Assembly: GCA_004352715.1 (NCBI GenBank)
Contig: SCFE01000100.1
Span: forward strand, 451,326 to 515,325
Source of the DNA: Hofstenia miamia
Taxonomy: Eukaryota > Xenacoelomorpha > Acoela
Reading direction: 5' to 3'
Length of the DNA: 64,000 nt
Shown here: positions 11,336-22,312 of the stretch, piece after piece
Layout: each line of letters starts with the position of its first letter
Position numbering within the stretch: the first letter of the stretch is position 1
The notes under the pieces: generated by a model
The model's database searches: none
Seen by the model: only the letters and a program-made list of their open reading frames with translations
Told to the model about the DNA's origin: nothing
Translations under genes and position numbers: made by a program

Positions 11336-12838
11336 AAAAGTTACAATTAATCTACAAACTAAATATGAAATATATAATAATAATAAATTTGTGTGTGTGT
11401 GTGTCTATGTATGTGGTGAGCTCAGTGTAAAAAATCAGTAAATGTGTTTAGCATGTTTGTTGATGTAAAAGTGCACATTTTTTTTTCTAAATTTTTTGTA
11501 ATTTTTTTCTTTTCTAGTTTCATTATCTAAATCATTCCAAATATTAGAGGCTGCTCAATGAAAACTAGGATATGAAATACTGCTACAAATAAACTTATGT
11601 GATCAAGGATTTACTTTTAAGTAATTATCAAAAAAAGAAATTGACTGTTGCCATATTTATACTTAAATAAAATTGAAGCTGCATGGAATTGTACTTGATA
11701 TAGTGGGGATAATATTATATTATACTTTCCTCTGTATTCACTAGCATGATCATGCTTACGTGCAAAATTTAATGTTTTTAATGACCAATTAAAAGTTTTT
11801 GATAATAAATAGCGGCTTTTTGTATTAAAATTAATAAATAAAAATGAACAATAATGCAGTTGTGTTGAGCAAAGTGCATGCAATAGCTGAATGTGCTAAT
11901 ATGGCCCTAAATTTCTGAGGTGGTATATGTATCTAACGCCAGAAATCACTTTATGTATCTTTTTAAGAGAAATTTATCAAATTTTAAATCTTTGTCAATA
12001 TCAACACCTAAATATGTAACATGATCACTTTGTTTTATCAGAACACTGTTTACAATTAATTCAATTTTGTTTGTTATTTCTTTTACACCATTGGGGGAAA
12101 ATATAATGAATTAAGTTTTTTCAATATTAATTTTTTAATTGATTGGATGTGATATACCTACAAAGATTTTCAATATCACTTTGCAAATTTTTTGTGGACC
12201 TAAATGCATCATTATCTGTATTTATGAGACATGTGTCATCAGCAAATTGATAAGCTTCACTATGGTTTACATATTTAATAATGTCATTTACATATATTAG
12301 AAATAAACAGGCCCTAGTACAGTGCCTTGAGGTACTCCTCAATTGGTTGTAATGTAATCAGATTTCATGTTATTCATTAATACACACTGTTTTCTATTTT
12401 TTTAAAAACTCATAATTAATTTAATTGAATTTTGTTGAAATCCATAATTTTTAAGTTTAATTGATAAAATTTCAAAATTCATTGAATTAAAAGTATTGCT
12501 TAAGTCTAGAAGGGCTATGAAACTGGATTTATTTTGAGATTTATTAGTGGATATTTTTTCAGTAATTGAAAAAATTGCATCACGTGTACTATGTTTAGTG
12601 TGAAAACCATATTGTTTAGATGGTAAAATATTTTAAGATGCAAGATTTTGATTGATTTGAATGTGCAGTAACCTTTCAAATACCTTACGTTATTGGCATT
12701 GGCCTATAATTTTTAGCAATAAAGGGATCTCCATTTTTATACAAAGTGTTATATCTGACTTTTTCATTATTTCTGGAAATTCATCTTCAACTATACATTG
12801 ATTAAATGCAAATGATAAATGGTCACCAAATACATGAA
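11336..12838 (-). mobile_element. LINE (Jockey/CR1-like) 3' fragment
   Basis: A 5'-truncated non-LTR retrotransposon read on the - strand. Frames around 12720-11700 show RT motifs in order: 'KVFERLLH', 'YGFHTKHST', 'ALLDLSNTF', 'GVPQGTVLGP' and the catalytic 'FADDT' at about 12230-12245, then 'YLGVDID'. Several frameshifts make it inactive. The left end carries ATAATAATAATAA and a GT run (11365-11405), consistent with a microsatellite-type LINE 3' tail. The pol reading of element E is split by it. The exact insertion points are good to about 10 bases. Confidence 0.8.
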
Positions 12839-13421
12839 AAGCCAGAAAAAAATAGAATTTTCAATTCCTCCCACACAATGAATATGGCCAGCTTCCAGAG
12901 ATAAACGTCAACAAAAAAGTGGAAGTGATTACACCAATAATGCTAAAGGAAGAAATCACAGAAAAGGAAATCATAGAAAAACAAGAAGAAGACATCACAC
13001 TAAGGGAAAGTAAAAAACCAGGAGTACAAAATCTCCAAAACAGCAAAAAATTGCTACAGTAGATACCATTTGAAATTGAACAAAAATGGTCTCTTATATG
13101 TAACTGGAAAAACCAACAGAATAGCAATACCCAAATACTATAAGAGGGATATAGTCAGAAAAGTTCATTAATGAGGACACCTGGGAATTACACAGACAGA
13201 AATGACTTTTAATTCCAAGTATATTACAATCACAATAAGGAAAATAACAGAAGACATCATAAACAAATGCACTACTAGCCTCTTGAACAATAAACAACAC
13301 TTCCCCACACAAAGGGCACCTTTAGAGAAGATAATGGCGACAAAACCAAATGAAGTGGTACACATAGATCTTGAAATGTTGTCTAAAGAAGATGAAGGAT
13401 ACCAATTTGTATTAGTGATGG
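12839..13421 (+). pseudogene. pol: integrase of element E, first part
   Basis: Aligns with copy F 57225-57800. Readable blocks include the spacer 'EEITEKEIIEKQ', then 'ALLNNKQHFPTQRAPLEKIM' and 'NEVVHIDLEMLSKEDEGYQF', which carries the first catalytic Asp. The zinc-binding module is damaged by stops and frame changes. The reading breaks off at 'LVMV', where a solo LTR is inserted, and continues at 13930 with 'MVDNF'. Confidence 0.8.
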
Positions 13422-13929
13422 TGTAATATCCTTTACCAGGCATTATCACTGTTTATCTACTGTTACTTTATAACATTAGCTGTGTTATTGTGGGTAGGGA
13501 TTTACTTCTTGTTACTGCTTGACTAGTTTCTTCTCTTAACTTATTTAACATTGAATTGACTGCTCATTTTTTAGGTGACGGAGCCATGTGGTAAACTCCT
13601 TAATGATCTCCTAGTGGGCATCTGCCCAAAGCGGATCTCCACATCCAGTTTCACCATTCCATCCAATGCTTGAGTGCCACTTCTCAGCTCAATCAAGATA
13701 GCTTATGTGTGCCCTACATTAGCTCGGTGCTTACTCAAGATATGACACAACTCGACTTAGACTCTCTTGTGTGAAAGTGTTATATTTATTTGCAACCTGA
13801 ACTGTTACCGAAATATATTGGCCTTTTAAAATATAATTTGTTCAAACAACTTCCTAACTACATTTATAATTTACTACATGTACAGTCATTTTATCAGTCA
13901 ATTTCTGATTATACTTGGATGATGCTACA
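13422..13929 (-). repeat. Short solo LTR-B with ATGG target duplication
   Basis: Begins TGTAATATCCTTTACC and ends GGATGATGCTACA. It is flanked by ATGG at 13418-13421 and 13930-13933. At 508 bp it is less than half the usual LTR-B length, so it carries an internal deletion. Removing it and one ATGG restores the integrase reading 'VMVDNF' in frame with other copies. Confidence 0.9.
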
Positions 13930-14711
13930 ATGGTTGACAATTTCATTTGATATGCAAGGATAATACCAATGAGGAATACAACTGCCAAAGACACTGAAAA
14001 AATAATAATAAAAGAGTTGATTCTGAAAATAGGCCTGATGGAAAAAATTATAACAGATAAAGGCCCACAATTTGAAAGTGCACTGTTCCAAGAACTAACA
14101 AAGTTACTAGAGATTGTATGTGAACGCACAATAGAGTATCACCCTCAAGCAAATAGAGCAGTTAAAAGACTTAACAGAACATTAATAAAACTGATCAGAG
14201 TAGCAACATCAAGAATAGGTGGAAGCAAGTGGAGAGACGTAATACAGATGACAGAATATTTCTACAATACTTCTGTACACTCAACTAAAAAAATCACTCC
14301 ATTTAAAGCAATGTATGGAAGAGAGGCGGCAGCACCAGTATCTATGCAATTCACAGAATACTCCTGAAAAATGGACAACCAGTTTGTGAGACAGCTGAAA
14401 GACAGAATCACAGCCATCCACAAATGATTTGCCACAACATAAAGAAGTCAGCAACTAGACAGCATAGAAACTATAATAAAAAAATTTATGGACACACTCA
14501 CAAAGTAGGAGAGAAAGTATATGCATTTACACCTATTAAAGTAACTGGTGTAAATCAAGTATGGAAATTAAAAACCATATGGTCAGGGCCATACACAATT
14601 AAGAAGGTGTTAAATAGCAATGAGTATGTACTAAGTAATAACAGTAATTTATATTTTCAAAACCTGAAAAGAGCAATAACAGATATTGAGGAAGCAACAT
14701 TAGATGAATAA
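13930..14711 (+). pseudogene. pol: integrase of element E, second part
   Basis: Contains 'LMEKIITDKGPQFESALFQE' with the second catalytic Asp (D in TDKG) at about 14053, and 'YHPQANRAVKRLNRTLIKLI', in which the third catalytic residue (Glu in copy M2, 'NGAVESLN') is Lys. 'TPFKAMYGREAA' and the GPF/Y module 'WSGPYTIKKVLN' near 14578 follow, so the C-terminal DNA-binding part is intact to 'DIEEATLDE' at 14708. A single TGA at 14366 and a frame change near 14424 break it. Confidence 0.87.
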
Positions 14712-15404
14712 GCAGAATTTAAATTACTACAAAATCAGGGTGAAAATACATATGAAATGGATGAATTGGATACTCTGCCAGAGAAGGAATTCGATGAGGA
14801 AGTCTGGCATGACATCAAAAAAAATATAAATAATAACCTTGAATTGTGGGACACAAATTTACTAACTCAGTTTAGGGATTTTGAACAGCAAAATGAGTGA
14901 TCAATTATCAAAGTGAAGAACAATGCAGTGCAAATCACACCCCAGAAAGTGAGTGAAGATAGTGAAGGCAACCTGACCAAAGATACATAGAACATCAGTG
15001 AATGGGTCCTGACCACCAATTAAAGGGTATGACAATGAAAAGCAGCAAAGCTTCAACATCACTTAGTAGTCATTACCTCTGATTAAAGGCACTCCCACAA
15101 AAAGTAAGAAGTACAGACAAAGTCCCCCAACTTTCCTTCAAGTATTTCACACTGCTGATTAAAGGGCAAGTGGATGAAAAAGTTACCACAGGAAGATGTA
15201 AGTGGTACTAAATCCACAACTGGTCAAATGCTGATGGACACTCTGTAAACCAAACAAAAGGGGACCAACTGGAGGCCATTAGAAGTGGTTCAGAGATGGA
15301 ATGCAAACTGGGCATCAGTACAGGAAGACCTTTCATGCCCCTCAGAAAAAAGCTACTCTACATCAGAGAGAACCATGCAATCATTGGAGCAAAGTAAACA
15401 TATG
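14712..15404 (+). other. IN-ORF3 linker of element E with LIKG repeats
   Basis: Low-complexity region between integrase and ORF3. It contains three copies of a short core, 'ccaattaaaggg' at 15016, 'ctgattaaaggc' at 15079 and 'gctgattaaagggca' at 15154, matching the repeats of copies F, M1 and M2. No long open frame is present. Confidence 0.6.
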
Positions 15405-18384
15405 TCAATGATTGATGGTGAGAAACTACATCCATACTTTATAGCACAAAACAAAAATGAAATATAAAACATATGAAAAACTATTGCCAGAAACTTGGAG
15501 TTACATATGCAAACAAACAAAAATGGATGAAATGAATTTACTGCTAGTGCTAGATAAAGAAACCTGTCCGAGCATGAACACAATCATAAGCTAGCCCAAA
15601 AGGATGAAGAAAACCTCAGAACAGACAAACTACAGAAGTTCAGTACACACAGTGCTCAATGATATATTTACACTAACTGAAGCTCAGAGCATCATGAAAA
15701 ACAAAGAAAGAATAGCAAACATTGAGCAAATCAACATTGATAAAGACAACCTAACGTTGATATATATAATCAAAGAAAAAGAATAGAATCAAAACCTTGA
15801 AAAACAGTTGCAGAAAACACTACAGACAGCAGAACTGACAAGGATGAAACTAGTAATAATAACAATTACTACAGAAGAACAGATACCAGAGTTCTTGAAG
15901 AACATGTGCATGCAAGTCCAAAATATCTTTCCAAAGAAAGACAACCAGACAAAACTGCAATCTCACAACTGATAAAATTCAATTTACAGCTTGATTACAG
16001 GGCGCAGGTATACAAATTAATGGTTGAGCCATGGATTGCTGTTGAATTATACAAGCAAGTGAAAACCATCAAGATGATAACAAACACACAAAACTTAGAG
16101 AAGCTAACACAACTTCATATAAAGTGTAGTCTAAACCAGAGACAAGAACACCTGAAGCAAATTCAGGAAGTATGGAGAAAGAGGAAAATCACCAAAACTA
16201 TGGAGGAAAAATGGCCGTGTATACATATTGAGGCACCTGCAAAGAAATACCATAACTCTGTAGAAGCCACAATCCAAGAAATCAACAAGGCAAATTAATT
16301 GAATACTAAAAAAGATTTCAAAAGATATATGTTTGAAGAAGTGAATGCACCTGAAATAAGATATTGAATGACGATATGGTAGTTAGCAATCTACTTCACA
16401 GAGGACACAAATTTAAAATTACCAATCTCAAGATGACTAAGAATGCAACTAAGTAAACAAAAAATGCTATGAGATAGTTTTTCAGCAATCAATATGACAG
16501 CAAAGAATTGGAAACTGAAAGGAATTACAGAAAAACTTGTGTCACCAGACAAACAGGAGAAACCCATGCAAACAATCTAGAAAATTATAGTAAGAATCAT
16601 CACCAAAGAAAACCAAATGTGTAAAATAACAATGGTCACAATAGCCAACAGAATGGGCATATGTCCAAATGAGATATTGCTATTTGATTGACCAACAAAA
16701 AATACATATGGGGAACTACATCTGAAACAAAATTACTACAGCTCAAGGAAAAACCCTGGATAATGACGTGGAAACTGGTGAAAAGAAGAATAAGCATTAC
16801 AGTTGAAATAGTCCAAACCATCAACAATAAAAATGTATGTCAAATAATGACAACTCAATCAGAGAGACACCAAAATGCTCTTTCACTAAAATCATAAATA
16901 GGCTGAAGAAATAACTAAAGCAGGGATAAGCAAGCCAGTAGAAGTTCTGGAAATGATGACAAAAACACAAACAGAAATAATGTTAGAAGATGAACTATTA
17001 ACATCAAAAAGTATTATGCTGTCCCCAAAACATAGGAATGTATAGATGTCATCAACATTGAAAAATATGGAACTCTTAACCCAACAAGTACCATAGAACG
17101 GATTGATACAGAAGATGAACAGTACCTGGTTGAATTCAAAATAACAATAGAGATAGAAAGAGAAATAGTAAATCAAAACTACCAGACAATGAATGAAAAT
17201 CACACAGTCACAAGAATGAAGGTTATGTTCACTGAAGCCTTCACCAGAATGGAAATCAACGAATTATTGAACTGAGTTGGCAATAGACGTAGAATGCATA
17301 ACATCTAAAATAGAAATACCAATCAACACAATGATCAATCTAAGAAGAAGAGGTTTAATCCAAGAATTTGGAAAAAAATACAAGAAGCAGAAATGAACAA
17401 GCCTGCAACAATTGGGATGGCTACAGCACCAACAACATCATGAAATTATGGAAAAATCAAAGAAACAGTTGAAACGAAAATCCTCAAATGCACACTGCCA
17501 AGGATAGTCTCCATTCCAATGTTACTACAAAAATGGCGTTTACTGAAAGACAAAAAAGTTGCCAAGGGGTACCTACATGAGTTCAGAATGTACATTAACA
17601 CCAAAGAAGTAGAGACTAAAATAATTTCATCAGAAGCATACAGGAAAACAAAAGCAATAATGCTAGCAGAAATCAACAGAGAGTGCATCTACATCAAAAG
17701 AAAAATCACCCCATATGATCTATATAGGGAAGAGGAGCCAATACCACAACAACTAAAAGAAATGCAAAAGGAGGTAGAGAAAAGATCTGTCAAAACCATA
17801 ATGCTATTCTCAGGAATCAATGACCTAGTTTGGTTAGACATATGGAATAGAGAATATAGATATTATGATTTATTGAAAAGAATAGAAGTAATTACAATGA
17901 TAAGGATGGACAAAAATGATCCAATGAGATAACTGAGGAAGATATACATAACAACATCAGCTTTTTCTAAAAAGACGTTGAGAACACGAAAATTCTACTA
18001 ACTGTATTCAAATTCTTTTTTCCAAAGAGCAACTTGAAAGAAGAACTAGCACACACAAATTGCGCAGACGCACTCATGACTCTAATGATCAGTCTGAAAG
18101 GATTGAGGCTACAGAAAAAATTCTACCCAATATTCACAAAGAAAATTAACAAACTATGACAAATATCATCAATCACAGACTCAATATTAATGACAGATAT
18201 AATCAAGTACGCAGACACCATAACCACAGAAAAGGAAGCAGTTCTAAAATTTACCAAGTAACTGGAATTTGTAGACATCACCTGGGAAGAAGAAAAAGCG
18301 GAAATTCTGATCAGGAGAGCTGATACAATGGTACACAGAGAGAGGGCAACTCTAAAATTAACAGAAGCTGAGGGAGGCATGTAG
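15405..18384 (+). pseudogene. ORF3 of element E, full length but degenerate
   Basis: Most complete copy of the third ORF, about 990 codons from ATG at 15405 ('MSMIDGEKLHPYF') to TAG at 18382. Recognisable blocks in order: N-terminal 'KLHPYF'; 'ISQLIKFNLQLDYRAQVYK' near 15960; 'WPCIHIEAPAKKYHNSVE' near 16210; a decayed version of 'FEIALAP...KNWLL' near 16480; 'KKYIWGTTSETKLLQL' near 16690; 'EDELLTSK' near 16990; 'RVYI..TPYxLY' near 17700; 'GINDLVWLDIWNREYRYYDL' near 17815; and 'EKEAVLKFTK', then 'RRADTMVHRERATLK' at the end. It is hydrophilic and Lys/Glu-rich, has no signal peptide or membrane helix, and no enzyme motif was recognised. Several stops and frame changes disrupt it. The stop codon lies inside the first bases of the following LTR. 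Confidence 0.75.
18369..18379 (+). promoter_or_regulatory. Polypurine tract of element E
   Basis: CTGAGGGAGGCA-type purine run directly before TGTAGCATAATACC. By position and composition this is the plus-strand primer site for reverse transcription. It also codes for the last residues of ORF3. Confidence 0.7.
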
Positions 18385-19066
18385 CATAATACCATATAAA
18401 AAATAAACAAAGAAAGAAGAAAGGAAAAACAACGTAAAACTCTATTTAAAAACTCATTTCAATTTAATGGAATTAGAATATCGTAATTTGACTAATTGTA
18501 AAAACAATTATCAGTCGTATCTAATTTGACAAATCACTTGTGGACAATAAGCTCCGCATTAATTTTAGCTTAACCACGTGGACAGAAAATCAATTAGCAA
18601 CTGGTACTTGTTTAATAGGCAAATATGTTTAACTAAGATTTATATAAATTCGAACAAAGATCTGAAAAATTGATGGGAAAATAAACTATTAGAACTGAAG
18701 AATACGTCCGCATGTTCAATTTGACTCATCCTATTCCCAAAGTGCAAGACACTGTCATTATATTCTCTGATATGCATTGAAAATTGTATATGAGGGATTA
18801 CAATGAGATGTTAGCTTTGAGAACTGCATGCAATTAAGTTACAATTAGGTATAGGAATGTTTTTCTCATGCCTAGCTGGCTATTTCTATTGCATATAGTA
18901 ACAAACTTGTGAAAGGCTGATATCCAAAATAGGTATGTCACTTATTAACGATTTTAGATCTAAATTGTTGATGAATAATTGACCAATAAGAGACTGTGTT
19001 AATAGTTAATTATTTATATGTATGTTAGAAGCTGCCCTGGTTTATAGTTATCTTTTTTATCTTGTC
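18380..19066 (+). repeat. 3' LTR of element E (divergent LTR-B)
   Basis: Starts TGTAGCATAATACC right after the purine tract. It has scattered similarity to LTR-C, for example 'gttagaagctgc' against 'gtaggaagctgc'. The right end is inferred at CTTGTCTACA because the sequence from 19067 reads, on the other strand, as gag N-terminus of the enclosing element. At 687 bp it is shorter than other LTRs, so the right boundary is uncertain. Confidence 0.5.
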
Positions 19067-19172
19067 TACATTGATATTTAGCAGCTTTTTCAATCATCCT
19101 TTGTGTTGTGTCAGGTTTTGAAGGAGTATCACTGTGTGTTTCCTCTCTGTTGACTTTGTTCTTATTTGTCAT
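19067..19172 (-). pseudogene. gag: gag N-terminus of the enclosing - strand element
   Basis: Reading leftwards from ATG at 19172, this gives 'MTNKNKVNREETHSDTPSKP' and continues open to the element E junction. The start resembles 'MTNRNKR' at 23961 and 'MTAKNN' at 41843. The ATG lies inside the primer-binding site. The remainder of this gag is displaced by element E. Confidence 0.55.
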
Positions 19173-19180
19173 GGTCGCCA
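19167..19180 (-). promoter_or_regulatory. Primer-binding site, family B
   Basis: TGGCGACCATGACA on the - strand, immediately inside the LTR end GGATGTTACA. The identical 14-mer stands at the same place at 41838-41851. TGGCGACCA matches the complement of tRNAs ending in TGGTCGCCA (some animal tRNA-Arg), but the following bases fit poorly, so the primer tRNA is not certain. Confidence 0.75.
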
Positions 19181-20328
19181 TGTAACATCCTCCACCTGGC
19201 CTATTTGCACCGTGTATTATTGTTAATAACTATCACTCAGTAAATTGCGGGTGAGGAGTTACTAAGTTATTGAACCGCCAAGCTTTTCCTCTGTTATTAA
19301 CTAGTTAGGTTAATTGAGTACTAATTATCACTATTTAGGTGACGAAGCCGTGTGACGTTTCCTCTTCTTCTCTTCTGTGGGCTACTGCCCAAAGCTGATC
19401 TCCACATCACAGTTCCTCTCCTTCATAAACAATTGACTGAATCCACTGCGCCATCTCAGCTCAAGAATGACTAATTATGTGTACCTTATTTTAGCTCAGT
19501 GCGTGTACTCATGTCAAGTTGTAACTGACTTAAACTCAATGTTGTAAAGTGTTTGTTGATTTGATTAAGTAAAGCAACCGGGCATTGACACTAACTGCAT
19601 TTACATAATATTAAAGTAGCCATTACCGTAAAACTACTGGCTTAGTAATTTAAGTAATAGATTGCAGTTTCCTATACTTACATTTAATAATGATACATGT
19701 AAGGTCGTTTATTTGGTCGATTATAGTCAAGTCTCCTACTATTAAGAATAGATATATTCCTAGGGTTCAACTATCCAGTCATTTTGAGCATCTATTATTT
19801 CATACATGTATAGATTGATAGTCAGACTAGGCAAGAATTGAAAAACTCCTAACTATAACATAAGTGTGGTTTCTTGACTGGCACAAAGACCCTTCGAATT
19901 CGAACCCCTGATTAATCCAGCCACTACTCTACACAACTTGCCTAGCTGCACATTTTATTAAATATTCAAACCAGATAAATGAAGAATGTAAAATAAAATA
20001 AACTCTGAAGAATTTATTGTTCATCAAATTTCTCTTAAATTCTCAGCTATTTATTTAAAAATTTTAAAGTACCTTCTGATTTTGAATTTCAAATAAATCT
20101 TCTGCCAATATGGCTGTTCTTACACAAGCTTATTTTGCTTGTTACAATTGGTCAAAAATTACTTAATTGGCTACAGTAATTTTCTTAGAGTGTGCAATAT
20201 TGTGACTTAGTTGCATCTTACAAAATAAATAAGATAATTAACTAAATTTTACAATCATAATTCTGATCACTATTAATCATTTGATGTTAATCTTTGTTTG
20301 CAGCTTAGTTCTTTTGGATGATGCTACA
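19181..20328 (-). repeat. LTR-B, 5' LTR of the nested element
   Basis: An 1148-bp complete LTR: TGTAACATCCTCC at 19181 and GGATGATGCTACA ending at 20328, so its two ends form a 13-base imperfect inverted repeat. It is followed by the CTGT duplication and the continuation of A1 ORF3. Confidence 0.92.
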
Positions 20329-21360
20329 CTGTGAAGTCATGGACTATGCAGAGCATTCTGGGATTCTATCCCGGGAAGCTAAAATCAACTACCTGGTTAT
20401 GATTGGGACCACCACTCTACATCAGAAGGTCGCGTTCATCCAAGTTGATTTCAATGCTGATAAGCACAACCTGCTATGTATCCCACTGCCCTGTTTGATG
20501 ACGCCACTGATCCTGGTGATGTGAAGAGTTCAAAAGGGCCGTAGGAAGGTATCTGCCCATCTCACAGAGAAAATTAACTACATTTCTACCACCACAGAAG
20601 TTGCAAAGGCAATGCAAACCAAGGAGTACAAGGACACTCATAACATGCTGTTGGAAGGCAGCAACTGTAAACACGTTTACCTCAATGGTCACCTCACAAT
20701 GAATGATATCTTCCAAAAGGGTCAGCTGATCTCCACACAACTCAAGAAGATACATCAGAAGATTTCTACCTTGGACCCTCATGTCCTCATTCTTTTTCAA
20801 TCCAGTGGCAATCTCATGTGGCTAAACAGCATTAAAACTATTACAAGATATTATGATGTTACAAGAGGATAGAGATCATAACTATGTTGAGAGCTGACGT
20901 GAATGACCCTGAAGAAATGACCCTCCAGCAGGCAAATGACTTTTGCTCCCTATTTATGCATCACAGTACACAGATGGGCTCTCTACAGGAGGTTTTCCTC
21001 CACTTCTACCTGGACACACACATCAATGCCAAGGATGCCCACACATCTGACACAGACACATTAATGATGCTTATGATTGCTCTCAAAGGTCTCCACCTGT
21101 ATGAATGTTTCTTTAATAACTTCACTCAGAGACTCAATGTACTATGAGAAAATTGTCCTATCAGCTTGTGCCTTCCTGAAATTCAGTTCTTTGAGCTTTG
21201 CAATGAAACTGTCACTCAACATGAGGCTTTCATGCAGATTCCCAGAAGACCATGCTACACAGAACTTGCTTCTTGGGATGATGTCCTAGCAGCTGAAATG
21301 ATAGAGGAGACCCAAAAGTTGTTGTGCAGCCCTACAGTCCAGCCACTACCACAAAATTAA
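20329..21360 (+). pseudogene. ORF3 of copy A1, C-terminal part
   Basis: Continues the A1 ORF3 after the nested insertion. 'EAKINYLVMIG' matches family-B 'EGKMNYLAMIG', and 'RADVNDPEEMTLQQANDF', 'LHFYLD' and 'DTLMMLMIALKGLHLYECFF' match 'MRINKNNPNDISEQEVMD', 'FTFFYP' and 'DAQMTLMIRIKGIQLYQKY'. Breaks occur near 20524, 20872 and 21147. The last open stretch ends 'TVQPLPQN' with TAA at 21358, just before the polypurine tract, so this is the natural C-terminus in family A. Confidence 0.78.
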
Positions 21361-21367
21361 ACATGCA

Positions 21368-21377
21368 ATGGGGGGCA
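21368..21377 (+). promoter_or_regulatory. Polypurine tract of copy A1
   Basis: ATGGGGGGCA, six G in a row, directly before the LTR start TGTAGAGTCAC and 10 bases after the ORF3 stop. Confidence 0.8.
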
Positions 21378-22312
21378 TGTAGAGTCACTCAGGGCACCAT
21401 TTTTAATTTTTAATTCAATTATTTCACACTCTAATCAATTGGTGCTAATTTTGCATTCTATATTAGTAATTTGTCTATTTTTTAGTGTAGTGTTATGATA
21501 AAATTAATTGTTGTCCCTCAAATTATAGAGACATGTGATCACTCACTTAAGTTGTGAAGGAATTCATGTGACAACTTTGTAAACAGATTACTGGTAATTA
21601 TTTACTGATTTTTGTTTAAAAGTAGGGAAGACATTGTAGCCAAGCACAATAAAAGTTTTGTCTTGCTTGGAAATCATTATTTTTTTCTTTCTTATTAAAT
21701 TACTAACCATTTTAGGTGTTATGAATCTTATAATAATTAATTTTGTGTAAGATCTGGTGATAATTTGTGAGTTACTCTGCTGTGCCTAGGGTGATAACTA
21801 GCTCTTTGACAGTTGGCAGCCCATATTGTGGTCACTTTAAGGCTAAGTATACATGTAGGGAATAACAACTTTCACTTTGATCATTTTCATACATGCACTT
21901 AACATCACACTATGCAAATATAATATGCCATTGGCCAACAAGAATGCATGGTAACTACATGTCATTATTATATTTATTTACATGAGCTGAGATAACAAGA
22001 ACTATTAGCTAAATTGTTTATTAGAGCTATAAATTAATACTTGAGACACACAATCAGCACCTTGGCAAGTCAGGATGGCTTTCTAGATGTGGCTTCAGTG
22101 TGATGACATGTGAATTGGTCACTATATATATGGAATGCTTTCTTGGTGATTGGTTTCAGTTTTTCTTTAATGAAATTGGTGAACTACCAATGTTCTTCTT
22201 TTTCTGTTAGAACACAGCTTGCTCTCTGTGATGGCCATCTTTGCAACCTTCAGAAGAACCTAAGAGTTACCCAGTGCAGCTTGAGTGATGAGAGCACCCC
22301 TGTGATTCTACA
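21378..22312 (+). repeat. LTR-A, complete; 3' LTR of A1 and 5' LTR of A2
   Basis: A 935-bp LTR. The start TGTAGAGTCAC and end GTGATTCTACA form an 11-base near-perfect inverted repeat. It shares 21730-22312 with the A1 5' LTR. A1 sequence ends at its left edge; after 1.6 kb of unplaced sequence, gag-pol of a second family-A copy begins on the right, so one LTR appears to serve two internal regions. Confidence 0.88.
21640..21670 (+). promoter_or_regulatory. Candidate poly(A) hairpin in LTR-A
   Basis: CCAAGCA (21640-21646) and TGCTTGG (21664-21670) form a perfect 7-base stem. The 17-base loop holds AATAAA at 21648-21653. The arrangement resembles the polyadenylation hairpin in the R region of retroviruses and would place R/U5 in the second half of this LTR. 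This is inferred from sequence only. Confidence 0.55.

Larger units (their letters stand above)
9807..20328 (-). mobile_element. Family-B element nested in A1 ORF3 (CTGT TSD)
   Basis: Bounded by TGTAACATCC at 9807 and GATGCTACA ending at 20328, with CTGT on both sides (9803-9806 and 20329-20332). The outer LTRs (9807-10243 and 19181-20328) lie in the same inverted orientation and differ at only about five of their first 120 bases, as expected of an LTR pair. A minus-strand primer-binding site sits inside the right LTR. The interior is not the expected - strand gag-pol: it holds + strand element E, a LINE fragment and a solo LTR. The original body is presumably hidden in or deleted at the 1000-N gap. 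Confidence 0.85.

Noticed and set aside
11391-11405. GT microsatellite
   Set aside because: Part of the LINE 3' end, not an independent feature of interest.
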